A stretch of DNA of 64,000 bases from Allium sativum (GCA_030737875.1 CM060926.1:315740922-315804921); one strand, 5' to 3'; shown: positions 45,682 through 57,340, counted from the stretch's first letter. Numbers and translations are program-made. Notes: generated by a model from the letters alone, not told the origin.

Positions 45682-46256
45682 GACTGGAGCTGTGGTGAGG
45701 GTTCTCTTAAATCTCTGAAAAGCAGGTCACACTCTAGATCCCATGTAAAAACTAGTTTCTTCTTTGTTAATTTATTAAGAGGGGCTGAAATCTAAGCGAA
45801 GCCCTTAATGAACTTCATGTAGTAGCCCGCCAAACCGAGAAAGCTCCTTACCTCCGTTGCATTCTTAGGAATTTTCCAGTCCTGTACCGCAACTACCTTT
45901 GCGGGGTCCACGGCTATGCCTTGCTTAGAAACTACATGCCCAAGGAACCGAACATCCTTCCTCCAAACATGGCATTTGGAGAACTTGGCCTTTAACTGGT
46001 GTGCTCTAAGCGTTTCCATGACTTCCTTGAGATGTCTAGCATGCTCTTCTTCATCTTTTGAGAAGATCAAAATATCATCCACGAAAATTACCACAAACTT
46101 GTTAAGGAACTCCCGAAACACCCTACTCATCAAATCTACAAAGTACGCGGGTGCATTCGTTAACCCAAACGGCATGACGAGCCATTCGAAGAACCCGTCT
46201 GGAGTCCTAAACGCAGTTTTGTCAATGCTATCCTCAGCTACTCTAAGCTGATGGAA
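45682..46256 (-). pseudogene. RT core of C
   Basis: Reads [20 protein letters not shown], then [11 protein letters not shown], the RT catalytic motif, and [20 protein letters not shown] at 46257-46259 replaces the codon between LAT and FHQL; an arginine CGA to TGA change (C to T) explains it. A TAG follows FA at about 45790 and a frameshift lies near 45720, before the RNase H domain. Confidence 0.9.
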
Positions 46257-47156
46257 TCATGTGGCTAGATCGAGTTGAGAGAAAACAGATGCTCCCACAC
46301 GCTGGTCAAACAAATCGTCGATTCTTGGTAGTGGGTGCCTATTCTTCTTTGTCAGCTTGTTTGATTCACGATAATCTACGCACAGACGAAGCGTTCCATC
46401 CGCCTTAGTAGCAAATACCACCGGAGCACCCCATTCAGAAATGCTTCGCCTTATGAAATTTTTCTCAAGCAACTCATTATTTTTTTTACTGAGATCTCTT
46501 CTTTCTCGCGGGGCCATGTGCCTAACGGGCAATGAAACTGGCTTGGCATTATCAACAAGATAAATTCGGAACTCTATCTCGTGTTTAGGAGGTAATCCCC
46601 TCACTTCATCAAAGACATTTGGATATTCTCGGACCACTCTTACAGATTGCAAATTATCGTCGGACGAGTCAAGAGATTCAAGATAACACAACATGACCGG
46701 ACCCTTAGGGTTACAAGAAATTTCAAGGGTATTGCCTAAGCGAGTCATGAGCCTCACTACCCTTCGTTCACAATCAAGAATGGATCCATAATCAGACAAC
46801 CAATCCATACCTAGGATCAAACCGTATCTCATGAATCCGAGAACATAAGCATTAAACGTGAATTCTATGCTTAAAATAGAGATCCTCAAATCCACAAACA
46901 TCATAGATAAATGGGCGGAGCCCCCAATTGGATTTGAAACAACAACGAGATCCTCAACTGGACTAATACTTAGGTGCAGATTTTCAACAATATCAGAGGA
47001 AATAAAAGTATGTGATGCGCCAGTGTTAAATAAGGTTTGAACAGGAAAGTCAGAAATGTAAACAAGGCTTTCTACGAAAATATTACTACCTTGGTCAAGA
47101 GCTGGAGTGGTGTTGAGAGCATGCAACTGCCCTCCGGAAGGTCTTGCTCGTTGGGT
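46257..47156 (-). pseudogene. Protease and RT start of C
   Basis: Frame with [12 protein letters not shown] at about 46990-47027: the catalytic aspartate (LFDSG in H) is asparagine, so PR would be inactive. It continues through [22 protein letters not shown], the [13 protein letters not shown] linker and [18 protein letters not shown] to FSQLDLAT, then TGA. A TAG at 47157-47159 separates it in frame from gag. Confidence 0.9.
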
Positions 47157-48074
47157 CTACCCTTGCCCCTGCCCTTGCTTCTTAGGGCAGTCCTTGCTGA
47201 TGTGTCCAGTATCTCCACAATGAAAGCATTCACCCAACTTCCTCTTCTTCTTTCTACAGTCTTTAGCTAGATGTCCAGCAATACCACAGAAGTTGCACTT
47301 CCTCGTCTCACATGATTTTTTGTTGCTCTTGTTATTCTTATTATTCTTTTTGTTCCCCTTCTTGTAGTCAGCTTTCTTATTCTGAGTCTCATTAGGCTTA
47401 ACCTCCTTCTTGCTATTCTTGTCTTCCTCATGAAGTAGAGCCATATCCACCAAGCTTTCAAAGGTCGCCCCCATGGGTATATGAGTTAGGGCCAAGCTGT
47501 GTAGTGGCTCATTCAATCCTTGAGCAAAGCGTACAACCTTTTTCTGGGCTGTGTTGACCAAATCCAAACCGAACCGAGTAAGCTGATTAGACTTATTCAC
47601 GTACTCCCTCAAAGACATATCCCCTTGCTTGAGTGCATGAACCTCTCCATCTGAAGGTTCTCCTCTGCTGACGATAAGAATTTAAGCCCAAACCTCTCTC
47701 TAAAGTCTGCCCAAGTCTCAACTGGCCTGGTAGCGTTGGTGACTTCCCACCAAAATGCAGCTTCCTCTTTCAACAACCATGCTGCCAACTGAACTTTCCT
47801 ATGGTCCTCCATATCAAAGATAGTGAACAAGTCTTCACGTCTCCTTTAGCCAGTTTCGTGCCTCAACAAAGGTTTCAGTTCCAACGAAGTTCTTGCCGCC
47901 CATTTCTTTAAAGTCTTTGCATATTTTGGCAAAGGCGGTACCAGGAGGAGGAGGAACCGTGACCACTGGGGGAGGAGTGATGTCTGCCGTGCCCGCGTCG
48001 TTGGCCCTGGCTTCCAAGTACCTTCGAAACCATCCAGGCACGGGAATTCCCTCAGGAAGGTTAAGATCAGCCAT
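47157..48074 (-). pseudogene. Gag of C, frameshifted
   Basis: ATG at 48074 (MADLNLPEGIPVPGWF). The frame breaks near 47838 after NWLKET, where one extra base is inferred, and again near 47635. The middle piece has FWWEVTNATRPVETW. The last piece carries two zinc knuckles, CNFCGIAGHLAKDC and CFHCGDTGHISKDC, then a TAG at the junction to PR. Each piece aligns with the intact gag of H and E, so the breaks are small recent lesions. Confidence 0.9.
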
Positions 48075-48265
48075 GCTGAAAAACGAAAAGAAAAGATTCA
48101 AACGAGGAATTAAAGGGAAGTGCAAATGGATTTTGGGGAATAGCCTTTCTAAACATAAAACTTTTCTTGAAAAATGCTTCTTTATAAATGGTTTTTGAAA
48201 ATAGTTTCAGAAGGTTTTTTAAAAACTTTTTGCCCAGCCTGGTAACCTTCTGCTTTGATACCAAA
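48075..48265 (-). other. Leader and PBS of element C
   Basis: About 190-bp leader. PBS complement TGCTTTGATACCAA at 48251-48264 has one mismatch to the usual GCTCTGATACCAA. Confidence 0.88.
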
Positions 48266-51040
48266 TGCAACACCCCACCTCCGCTAGGGCCACTCACAAA
48301 GGGAATGCACTAGTTTTGGTGGAGTATTATCTAGGTAAGCATGCACAGAGACATCACAAGGCAGAACATAAATAAACAGCGGTAGAAATTAAAAACCAAC
48401 TTTTTATTACTTTTCAAGAAAGAGTCAAAAAACCTCATATATCCAAGATACAAATTATTCCATTACATCAAGTTTCAAAGAAGCATAAACTTAAGATAAC
48501 CAAAAGTAAAATATTCCCCATAAATAGCAGAAGCAGCCATAACATAGCTCAAGACCAAACCGTACATGAGCTGTCAGAAAGCAAGCCAAATCCAAGCTAA
48601 GAGCTAGTGTTTCCTCACTGAGAAACTGGGGGGGTAAACGAAAGAAAAAGGGGCGAAAGAAAAGGGTCAGTCATAAAGACTGGTAAGCCCTAGTGACTTT
48701 CAGCATGAAAACTAGTAAAGGTAACATGATATGTGAAAACTGTAATTAAACAAAAGGATGATAACAGAACTGGTAGAATAATTAGGATAACAAGATAAGT
48801 CAAGTCTAGCATCGCATGTTCAAGGTTCGCTGCACCATCTGTACTATTGTTCTAACCCATGTCAAGTATTAACCATGAGATGATCCCTTGGCCCAGTATC
48901 ATGAAGTGACCCATTACGGGGTCCTACGGTACGATCTACTAATCCATCGGCTCCCTACAAGTCCTAGCTCGTCATGTGTTTGTGTCATACGGCCCTATCC
49001 TGAAATGTAGTTACCTGTGCTAGGTCCACCATAGGGTGTTTCAAGTCCAATGGTGCCAACCACCGACACGAATCAAGCACGCACAGTGTAAACCTATGGG
49101 CGCCCAATGCCTGCTTTTTCAACTCCGGGCTACGTGCACGACCATAGCCCGCCTGAACCTACAATGGCGCACCTACTCAGCCGTCGTTCTGGTCGCTTAC
49201 AATCAGCCCAGTAATCGTGCCCCACCCTGCCTAATTCCAAGGTATCGTGATACATCCAAGCGGGTTACTGCTGAAAAGGACCGCGTAACTAGGGTTTCTA
49301 ATGGGTTAAGTGTTGTCATTCAAATTCGTGACTTAACCCTATCCAAATCATGTATCACGTTGGTTAAGCATGTTCAAGCAGTTCATGACTTAACCCTATC
49401 CAAATCATCGTGTCAAGTTGGTTAAGTATACTCAAGTGGTTCATGACTTAACCCTATCATGTGGCATTAATTCATTAGTGCACTCCAACTTCTCACATTA
49501 GACTAACTGTTGTGGTTACTGGATTTGTCGGGCAGTTCCGGGCAGATTTACACCACAACATAGTCTAACATCGGCTTTTTCATGCGATATGACAAACTAC
49601 CCACATTGGATCCTATTGTTTGCAGCCACTGGATTTGTCGGGCGGTTCCGGGCAGATTTACACTGCAAACTCAACCCAACCTCGAGTTGGCCATTTTCAA
49701 GTTTATCTAATTGTCATGCCACATTCAAGTTTTCATGTCAAACTTCATGTCCAGTTTTCAGGTCATGTTTCATGTCAAATCGTGTCAAGTTCATGTCCAT
49801 ATTCAGGTTCAAGTCATAACAACGTTCATGTACAAGTTTAAAGCTAATTCATGTTTTACCTAGTCTACCCAAATTGTATTCCCATCGCACGTAAGCTCAA
49901 ATTGATACAAATAAATCTAATTATGGAATAACATAAAAAGGAACGGGTATAAGGTGACAAAAGTGATTACTAGCATAGCATAGTATGACTTGAAATAAAA
50001 GATTAAAACATTACTGGCATATGGAATATTGGCCTCAAACATAAAGATTCCAAATCTAGCAAAACAAGGTACTAGTCAAGATAACAGTTGTCATAAGGTG
50101 ATAGTATAGTCATGGTAACGATTGACATAAGGTGATAGTATAGTCATGGTAACGATTGACATAAAGTGATAGTCATAAACTTGTGACTAATAGCAGATTC
50201 AACATGATAATATGAGGGGTTTCTCTTTTTGATTTACAACATGAATAGGCCCCAAATCAATGTCATAGTAATATCCAAGAGTTAAGATCCAAGATGAACA
50301 AGAATGGATGTAAAACAGTCATCATACATAGGTCCAATTTCAATTTACATCATATTCATATTACATTTACATTTTGAATCTAAAAATAACTGGGGCTTAC
50401 AGATCGTGGTTCGAGAATTAGAAAAAGAAAGTCGATGTTGAATCTTTATATGCTTAGTCAAGCCCTAATAGAAATCCCCAAATCAGCAGCGTAGTTTCAA
50501 CGTAGAAGAAGTAGTCTCTTTCTCTAACTTTTCAACCAGAATCAGAGCAGCATAAGATCAGAAAGAATTTTGTGTAGAGAGACTAGTGTGAGGGGCTGTA
50601 TATATAGGGTCAGGTCAACGAATGTGGACAGAAACGAGGCCAGATACATCAAAGTGAATCCAGCTTCAGAAATGGGCTCGGGCACCAGGTCGACCCCCAG
50701 GTCGACACTATAGCCGACCTGGTCTTGGGTAGGTCGACTACATAGTCGACCCCCAGTCGATCTGGTCCTGGGCGGGAATTTTCCCGCCCAGTCCATTCTG
50801 AGGTTTGAATTTCGAATTTTTAATTCGAACTGAGTTGTTTTGAACTTGAAAACTTCTGAAAACTTCGAAAAGTCATAACTTGGTCATACGGACTCCGATT
50901 TTCGAAAACTCGGACTCGTTTCCAAGACGAGTTTCGAGACGAACACAATGGCGTAACCCGTTTCTCTTGATTCTTATTTTAAAAATTAATTCTGCCTTGA
51001 TTTATGGTTATTACACGTTATAAAAACACGGGTTGTTACA
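48266..51040 (-). repeat. 5' LTR of element C
   Basis: Plus-strand ends TGCAACACCCC and GGTTGTTACA. Same order of elements as the 3' LTR; visibly more substitutions between the two copies than seen for A or B. Twin hairpins 49498-49680, TATA 50599-50606, GTCGAC array 50689-50761 (two copies mutated), E2F-like palindrome 50770-50789. Confidence 0.93.
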
Positions 51041-51045
51041 GGGTC

Positions 51046-51549
51046 GACCCCCTAGGGTTGAGGTGGCAAGTCGAATTCTGGGGCTGGCAGCTATAAATAT
51101 AGGCTCATTTCTCTTGTTTTCTTCACTAAAAATCAATGGAGGCCTAAATGATGTTGGTGCTTGGACTAAATCAAATCCCTTTCCTCTTCTGCAAATCAAA
51201 GTTAGAGAATCAATTGTAGATCTGTTCTTCTTCTACATTTCTATATCCAAATGCTGTGAGTTTCAAGTTACTTTTAGATTTAAATAAATAGAAAGTAAAC
51301 ATGATAGGACTGTAATTTGGATCTATGCATGTTAATCCTTGAATCAATTCAGATCTGTAATAATTTGTGAATCTGTGATATTTTGGCATACTATGACTTG
51401 AATCTTAACCTTTGTTATGTCAGATCTACTTTTGATTATAGATCCAATTCAATATTTAGATCATCTTTCACCTATCATGTTGTGGTTAATTTGGATCTGT
51501 CAAGTGTTGGACATCTAAATTCTAGTTTAGATCTAATCATGCCTATTAT
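51046..51549 (+). repeat. Element D LTR, second part with promoter
   Basis: Continues the D LTR after C; GACCCCCTAGGG completes the split GTCGAC. TATAAATA at 51092-51099 is the likely TATA box. The stretch ends in the LINE target duplication TAATCATGCCTATTAT (51534-51549). Confidence 0.8.
51092..51099 (+). promoter_or_regulatory. TATA box of D LTR
   Basis: CTATAAATATAGG in plus orientation, about 44 bp after the last GTCGAC copy. With C inserted between U3 and this box, the promoter is physically disrupted. Confidence 0.6.
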
Positions 51550-54149
51550 TATTATTATTATTATTATTTTTTAATAAAAAATGATATATAAACAAAAGGT
51601 GAGAAACTAGCCATTCTCCAAAGGCTCACAAAAACGGTTTCTGAACTGCAGAAACCGTGCACACACACAAACAAAAATAAATCATAACCAAAAAAACAAA
51701 AACAGGGACGGTAGAACAAGAACAAAGCAAGCATCCCCAAGCAAAGCCTCTGACCCAGCTGGTAGATCCGCAGCTGATAAGCGAAGAAGAGGTCAACTCT
51801 CAAAAGAGACAGATAAAGCGCCAGAGCTGTGCACTCTACTCCAAAGCAGCCGAAAGGCCAAATATGGCAGAACAGAAAACGCGAATAGATTCCCTCCACT
51901 CTAAGGACAGAGATGAAGAAATATGCGCAACCAAAAATCCTTAGTAGAAGTGGCTCCATAGAGAAAACGAGAAACTCCTAATAAGCTCCTAGCAAGCCAA
52001 CACCAACCACCTATAAAACCATCACCTACATAACTAGTAAGCAACATAAGTCGGGGGAAGGGGGAGGGGGTGGAAAGAAATGTAAATAAAAGGAAACCTG
52101 GAAAGAAACAAAAATCAAAGCAAAGCAGAAAAACCAAAACCACGAAATCAGCCGATACCGGACCTGTTGGCGGCTCCCAAAGGAGTAATATCAAAGGAAA
52201 CAGCTAGTCTCCCAGCACGATCTCCCAACACGCCACGGAAAGGTCGACCATGGAATGCAAGGAACACATCGTTCCTCACTTTCTGGATAATAGAAGGAGG
52301 GTCCATTGCCACTTCGTCAAAAACTGCCTTATTCCTAGAGCACCAAATGTGTCAGCAAACCAAACAGGGGATCAAGCGAAGGAGAATAGACCGGAAAGAT
52401 TTGCCTGAATTTCCAGCCCACCAGAAGCTCAGTAAACCTTCCAAAGAGGTGGCATTACCTCAGCAACCCATCAAAATTTCGAAGTAATTCCAAACAGCCT
52501 TAGCACAAGAAACAGAAACCAGTAGATGGAAAGAGGTCTCGGTGCTTCCAGCGTAGCAGCATCTACATCTGGAAACGAGAGGGAACCCAACTCGCTGAAG
52601 GTTCACATCTATTGGTAGTCCCTCTTGCAAGGTTTTCCACATGAATATAGAAACCTTCGGCGGAATGTGAACATTCCAAATGAGGCTGAAAAGGAGGAGG
52701 TGAGGGTCTGGCGTACGAATAGACTCCCACACCACCTTAAGGGAGAAGGGGTTGCCATCCCAGATGATACCATCCCCATGGGCATCCGTTAAAGCTTTGG
52801 CAGATTGCATACATTTCCACGTCTCACTAGCATAGGATGGGATACCTGTGAAATTCGAGCTACCAAGTGTATGACACATGGCATGGAGGAACGTCGCCCA
52901 AAGGGAGTTGTTCGCTCCAAACCTCGCCCATAGCTTACAAGCAAGTGCCAAACCAATGTCCTTAGGGTTGCGGAGGCCAAGCCCTCCCTCAACTTTGGGA
53001 GGACAAACTGAGTTCCAAGATTCCCAATGATGGTGAGAACCTTTGTCCTTGTTTCCCCAGAAAAAGGACGAAGCAAGGGACCGGAAAGAGCGGAAGAAGG
53101 AAGTAGTGGGAGTCATAGCTGCTAATATATGAGATCCCATAGATTCAAGGACTGACTTAATGAGAACAAGTCTGCCAGCCTGAGAGATGAGGGAAGCATT
53201 CCATCTTATAATCTTACCCCTAACTTTGTCACTTAGGGGGTCAAAGATAACGTTCATCTTCCTAGCACGATAAAGCATAATGCCCAGATAAGGAAGAGGG
53301 AGAGAGGCGGCCTTAAAGCCTGTACTTGACTCAATCCAAGAGGATCTTTTCAGTGAGAGGTCTTTAGCGAGCATGAAATAACACTTGGCCGTGTTCACGA
53401 GTTGCCTCGAGCAACTCTCATACCGCCTAATAAGGTTATGCAGGCAACGAATAGAGCGACGATTACCATTTGTGAAAATGATGATGTCATCAGTGAAAGA
53501 TAAGGAGGAGATAAGAGGCAACCTCTCGGGATACCGAAACGATGAATCTACCTAGCTAACGTTAGGGTATGCAGTCCACAAACGAAATCCTCGGCAGCGA
53601 TGACGAAAAGGAAAGGGGATAGGAGGTCACCCTGACGCAAACCTCTCCCGGACCTAAAATAACCTATAGCTGATTCGTTGATGAGAACCGAAAACCAACA
53701 GTTGGATATAAGTCTCCAGACTACGTCGATAAGGGGTTCCGGAAAGCTGAAAGCCCTCAGAACCTTGATAACGAAGAACCACGACATGCGGTCATAAGCC
53801 TTAGCCATATCAAGCTTAATTACCACGTTAGAGCCATGAACCTTCTTATCAATCTAAGAAATCAGCCCCTGGGCTAGAAGGACGTTATATGTGATAAGCC
53901 GTCCTTTGACAAACCCATCCCGAGATGAAGAAATAAGACGCTCAAGAAACGGTGCTAGTCAAGAAGTTAGCACCTTGGAAATGACCTTGTTAGAGAAATT
54001 ACACAAACTGATTGGGCGGAAGTCAGCACAAGAAGTAGGAAGATCGCATTTAGGGATAAGAACCAAATTGGTGGAGGTCCATCCATCGGGGAGATCTCCA
54101 CCAGAGAAGAAGGATTGGATGGCTAGACAAAAGTCCACCTGAATGATGG
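51550..54149 (-). mobile_element. 5'-truncated LINE (plant L1-like)
   Basis: Bounded by a perfect 16-bp duplication TAATCATGCCTATTAT (51534-51549 and 54150-54165). The 3' end (left) is ATTAAAAAATAATAATAAT, a TAA-repeat tail rather than pure poly(A). The 5' end (right) starts inside the reverse-transcriptase region, so endonuclease and ORF1 are missing. About 2.6 kb. Inserted in the D LTR by target-primed reverse transcription, as the long duplication and truncation indicate. Confidence 0.95.
52095..54149 (-). pseudogene. LINE reverse transcriptase and zf-RVT remnant
   Basis: Pieces in order: VLIPKCDLPTSCADFRPISL (54156-53959 frame), KLDMAKAYDRMSW and GLRQGDLLSPFLFVIAAEDF (53826-53548), then SFTDDIIIF, the catalytic motif with Thr in place of the usual Ala (53521-52460), followed by the long C-terminal domain ending PPKVSIFMWKTLQEGLP and CRCCYAGSTETSFHLL, typical of the zf-RVT domain of plant LINEs. 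Stops near 53850 and 53530 break the frame. A further tail with VCWHIWCSRNKAVF-like residues continues to about 52100 after a stop at 52460. Confidence 0.92.
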
Positions 54150-54647
54150 TAATCATGCCTATTATGACATCCCTTCTATGTTAGAACCCATTTATTATCA
54201 CAAGTTCACCGATATGTTCTTATATGTTCATATTAACATTATGCCATGAAAATTTTATGTCAATTCTGTTAGAATAATCATCTCTGTCATCTTCCCTTCA
54301 CCCTTCACCCTTTTCCCTTTTATTTTATAAAGCCAGGCTACTTTCGAGCCTAGGCATGCCACTAAATTATGCGATTACGTTCGTTTGGGAACGTGGGGAA
54401 AAACATTGAAATTGGACATATCTTGTTAATGGGAATTTGAGGCATAATTGGTAAAGAGGTAAAAATTGGCATAATTTGAATAATGTATATATGTATATGA
54501 ATTTGGACATATATTTCACTATGAACATAATTTTGGGAAAAAGGGGCACGAAACCTATAACCTATACGCTATAATGACATAGGTAAGAATTGGCTAATAA
54601 AGAAATGCCTAGAATTGAAATTGTAAACCCCGCTTATGCACGAGGTC

Positions 54648-54835
54648 AGATTGCACTTGTGGTGGAAGTCTGCCCGGAACCGACCGGCCTGTCCAACGAC
54701 CACAAATGGTGAATCTAATGTGGGGCCTAAGTTCACAAACACGAGACGTGTTAAGACACGAGGTTAGGCCCTATTTGTGGAATAAGCCTGTCCGTACCCA
54801 CGAGGCATGTCCAGCATCTGCAAATTGTAGGCTTA
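54648..54835 (+). other. Twin hairpin module in D LTR
   Basis: Unit 1 pairs AGATT (54648-54652) with AATCT (54712-54716) and TTGTGG (54657-54662) with CCACAA (54700-54705). Unit 2 (54765-54835) keeps the plan with more mismatches. Same tandem pair as H, C and E, on the strand expected from D's orientation. Confidence 0.65.
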
Positions 54836-56005
54836 GTGTGGGAGGTCTAGCATATTGTAACCATAAATGAAATATGGTAATAAACCTTTAATACTTAACC
54901 TAGTAAAATCCATAGGGATTGTATGAACATGAATAGGGGTTAAGTAAATATGTCTGAACAGTGGGTTATCATAACTTATGGAAATATTGATACCTAGTGG
55001 TAAGCTTAACCTATGGAAATATTGAAGTTATGTAACTAAAGACACCTTAGGGTAATCATAACTTGTGGAAAAGATAGGGTTATGTAATTAAAGACAAATA
55101 GTGGTAAGCATAACCGGTGGAAATCCTAGAGGGGATACGAGACAAAGGGGAGAGCTTGTACTGTATCGTGTGTGGGACCTATTTCAGTCAGTAACCCATA
55201 TAACGGTATCGAACGAGGACTCCGCCTAAGGTCGGAGTCGGGGCATGCTTACTGGGTTGATTGTAAGAGATCCAAACGAGAAGGACAGTGTGGGCATTGC
55301 AAACCGACCGAGGACATGAGCGTGCATGGGCCGGGTAGAGGGGGATAAGAAGATTGTGACACCAATAGATATGGTTGTGCACATCGGCGAAGGGTTGCCA
55401 CTTTTGGAAAGTGATACCTCCTACTGTGTGGCTGACACAGGGTATCTACGGAGTTGGGAGCCGATCGATTAGGGTAGTGGTTAGGATACATTGGGACGTA
55501 TGACTAAGTCTACCATCTTATAGTTGTTGGGATCATCTCATTCTGGTGATACTAGTGTTAGTGCAGAGAATCAGAGTAATCTTTAGAGAAGCGTGTACAC
55601 TCTATCATGTTTACCTTGTCATACCTACCTTTTATGGTGTTATCTTTCTTATCCACTTTATATGCCTGTCATGCTACTTTTACTTATTTACTTGCTAAAA
55701 GTAACTGGACTCGCCAGACTTTATGTCTGACCCTTTTTGTTTCCTCTTCTTTCTTCCATTCCCCCCTAAAGGTTCTCAGGGTCGGAATACTCAGGCTTGA
55801 CCATGATTTTGTTTCATTTTGCTGGAGATACTTAGATGTATGGCTCAAGCTCCTATCCTTGCTACTATGGCCATATTTTATATGGGGCATTTTGCTTCTT
55901 TTATGTACCCTGATGTTTTAAAGTACAAGACAGTAGTTTTTATGATGTAATGGTTTTTGTGTATTTCAGACATGTGATGTTTTTGAACCACGATACTTTA
56001 TGATT

Positions 56006-56011
56006 AATAAA
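56006..56011 (+). terminator. Poly(A) signal of D LTR
   Basis: AATAAA, about 125 bp before the LTR end, followed by TTTCCGCTG, which also accompanies the signals of H and E. Confidence 0.6.
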
Positions 56012-56135
56012 GTTTTTATTTCCGCTGTCACTGTATATCTATCTTGTAATATTTTTGTTTCTGTTTACCTATAACGCTCCACGAAACTTAGTACATTCCC
56101 TTTGTGAGTGACGTTAACGGATGTGGGGTGTCACA

Positions 56136-56312
56136 ATTGGTATCAGAGTTGGAGGTTACCAGATTAGACAAAAGTTTTCGAAAACTATTTTCAAAAAGGT
56201 TTAAATGAAAGCATTTTTCAAAAAGAAAAGTCTATTTTGAAAAACAAATTCCCCAAGCCAAATGTAATATCCTTCGATCCTTTGTCTAAATCCCTTTCCT
56301 TTACGTTTTAGC
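56136..56312 (+). other. PBS and leader of element D
   Basis: TTGGTATCAGAGTTGG at 56137-56152, an initiator-Met type PBS with the last bases diverged. The leader carries the TTTTCGAAAACTATTTTC-type runs seen in H, C and E. The gag ATG is at 56313. Confidence 0.88.
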
Positions 56313-56795
56313 ATGTCTGGGGAACCTAATATTCCTGAGGGCGTTACGATACCAGGCTGGTTCTGTAGGTATCTAGAAGCCATGGAGCCTGCCGAAGGTC
56401 AAGCTGACGTTCCTCCCTCGGTTGCACCCGTCGTTCCTTCTCCTCCTCCTCCTCCTCCAAGAGAAGATAATTTCGCTAAGATCTGCAAAGATTTCTGTGC
56501 CATGGGAGGGAAGCCATTCCTTGTAACCAAAACATTCATAGAGGCAAGGAATTGGCGTAAGGAGACCGAGGACTTGTTTGTAATCTTTGAAGTGGAAGAT
56601 CGAAGGAAGATTCAGTTAGCAACCTGGCTATGAAAGATGAAGCTTCGTTCTGGTAGGATGTAACCCAAGCTGGACGTTCGGTGGAGACATGGGATGATTT
56701 TAGAATGATGTTTGAAATGAAGTTTCTTTCCTAAGCTAAGAAAAGCATGTAAATGGAGAGGTTCTTGGTGCTCAAATAAGGAAACATGAAGCTTC
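56313..56795 (+). pseudogene. Gag N-terminal half of D, internally deleted
   Basis: ATG at 56313, MSGEPNIPEGVTIPGWFCRY, proline-rich spacer, then EARNWRKETEDLFVIFEVED. The frame is lost at about 56630. In the next frame the capsid continues with several TAA/TAG codons that replace Gln or Trp codons of related gags (C to T or G to A changes). At about 56790 the reading jumps from the capsid (GNMKL) into the protease, so the zinc knuckles are deleted. Confidence 0.88.
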
Positions 56796-57219
56796 ACATT
56801 CATTTGTATCTAGTTTTGTGGTTGAATTTCTACACTTAAATACTAGTATGGTAGTGGATCCCATTATTGTCCAAAACCCCATTGGTGGTTTAGCTCATTT
56901 ATCTATGATTTGTCGGGGTTTGAGAGTATCTATCTTAGGCGTCAAGTTTGAATGCGACATGTATGTGCTCGATTTTATGGGCTACGGTTTGATTCTATGG
57001 ATGGATTGACTAACCATGTATGGTGCCATTCTAGATTGTGAGAGGGGGGTCATTAGACTTTTGACTTGCCATGGGAGGACCCTCGAGATTTCTTGTGACC
57101 CACAAGGGTCTGTTATGCTTAGTTTCCTGGAGTCTCTTGATGCATCTATTGATGATCTATAATCTGTTCCAGTAGTCCGAGATTATTCTGATGTTTTTGA
57201 TGAGGTACGGGGCTTACCC
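56796..57219 (+). pseudogene. Protease remnant of D, cut by E
   Basis: Begins ASHSFVSSFVVEFLHL just after the missing catalytic Asp-Ser-Gly, then QNPIGGLAHLSMICRG and GYGLILWMD with a stop, continuing in the same frame as C and H to [13 protein letters not shown], where E is inserted. The join to gag falls in GCTTCAC, which fits both sides: a microhomology deletion. Confidence 0.85.
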
Positions 57220-57334
57220 TGTAACACCCCACCTCCGTTAAGGTCACTCACAAAGGGAATGCCTTAACTTTGGTGGAGCATTTTAGTAAACAGAACATTA
57301 CAAGACAGATAAACAGTACTTGAAAAATATTAAC

Positions 57335-57340
57335 TTTATT
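57335..57340 (-). terminator. Poly(A) signal of E 3' LTR
   Basis: AATAAA complement about 115 bp from the LTR end with CCGCTG beside it, in the same arrangement as H and D. Confidence 0.55.

Larger units (their letters stand above)
40352..51040 (-). mobile_element. Element C: complete but decayed chromovirus
   Basis: LTRs 40352-43129 (2,778 bp) and 48266-51040 (2,775 bp), perfect GGGTC duplication at 40347-40351 and 51041-51045, PBS complement at 48251-48264, PPT complement from 43130. All domains are present in order: gag, PR, RT, RNase H, integrase, chromodomain. Gag has two frameshifts, a stop separates gag from PR, and RT has at least two stops and a frameshift. Total 10.7 kb, typical for an intact member of the family. 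Confidence 0.95.
54166..56135 (+). repeat. Element D LTR, third part (transcribed region and end)
   Basis: Resumes after the LINE. Contains the twin hairpin module in plus orientation, a diverged GTAA stem (about 55183-55250), an AGCCGATCGATTAGG block shared with C and E (in reverse), and an AATAAA signal at 56006-56011. Ends GGTGTCACA at 56135. Its small open frames are not conserved in the other LTRs. Confidence 0.82.
39990..57219 (+). mobile_element. Element D: plus-strand chromovirus-like element, 5' half, with nested C and LINE
   Basis: 5' LTR starts TGTAACACCCCG at 39990 and ends GGTGTCACA at 56135, followed by PBS, gag and PR remnants in plus orientation. C (40352-51040) and a LINE (51550-54149) lie inside the LTR. 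E begins at 57220 in the PR-RT linker, so D must continue beyond the window. Net LTR length is about 2.8 kb once insertions are removed. Many stops in gag indicate greater age than C or E. Confidence 0.88.

Noticed and set aside
47157..47159. In-frame TAG between gag and PR of C as a programmed read-through
   Set aside because: H has no stop there, and C carries many other lesions; ordinary mutation explains it.
51564..52194. Hydrophobic minus frames at the left end of the LINE
   Set aside because: They lie in the LINE 3' untranslated region and show no domain.
52167..52487. Plus-strand frame opposite the LINE
   Set aside because: Shadow of the LINE C-terminal coding sequence on the other strand.
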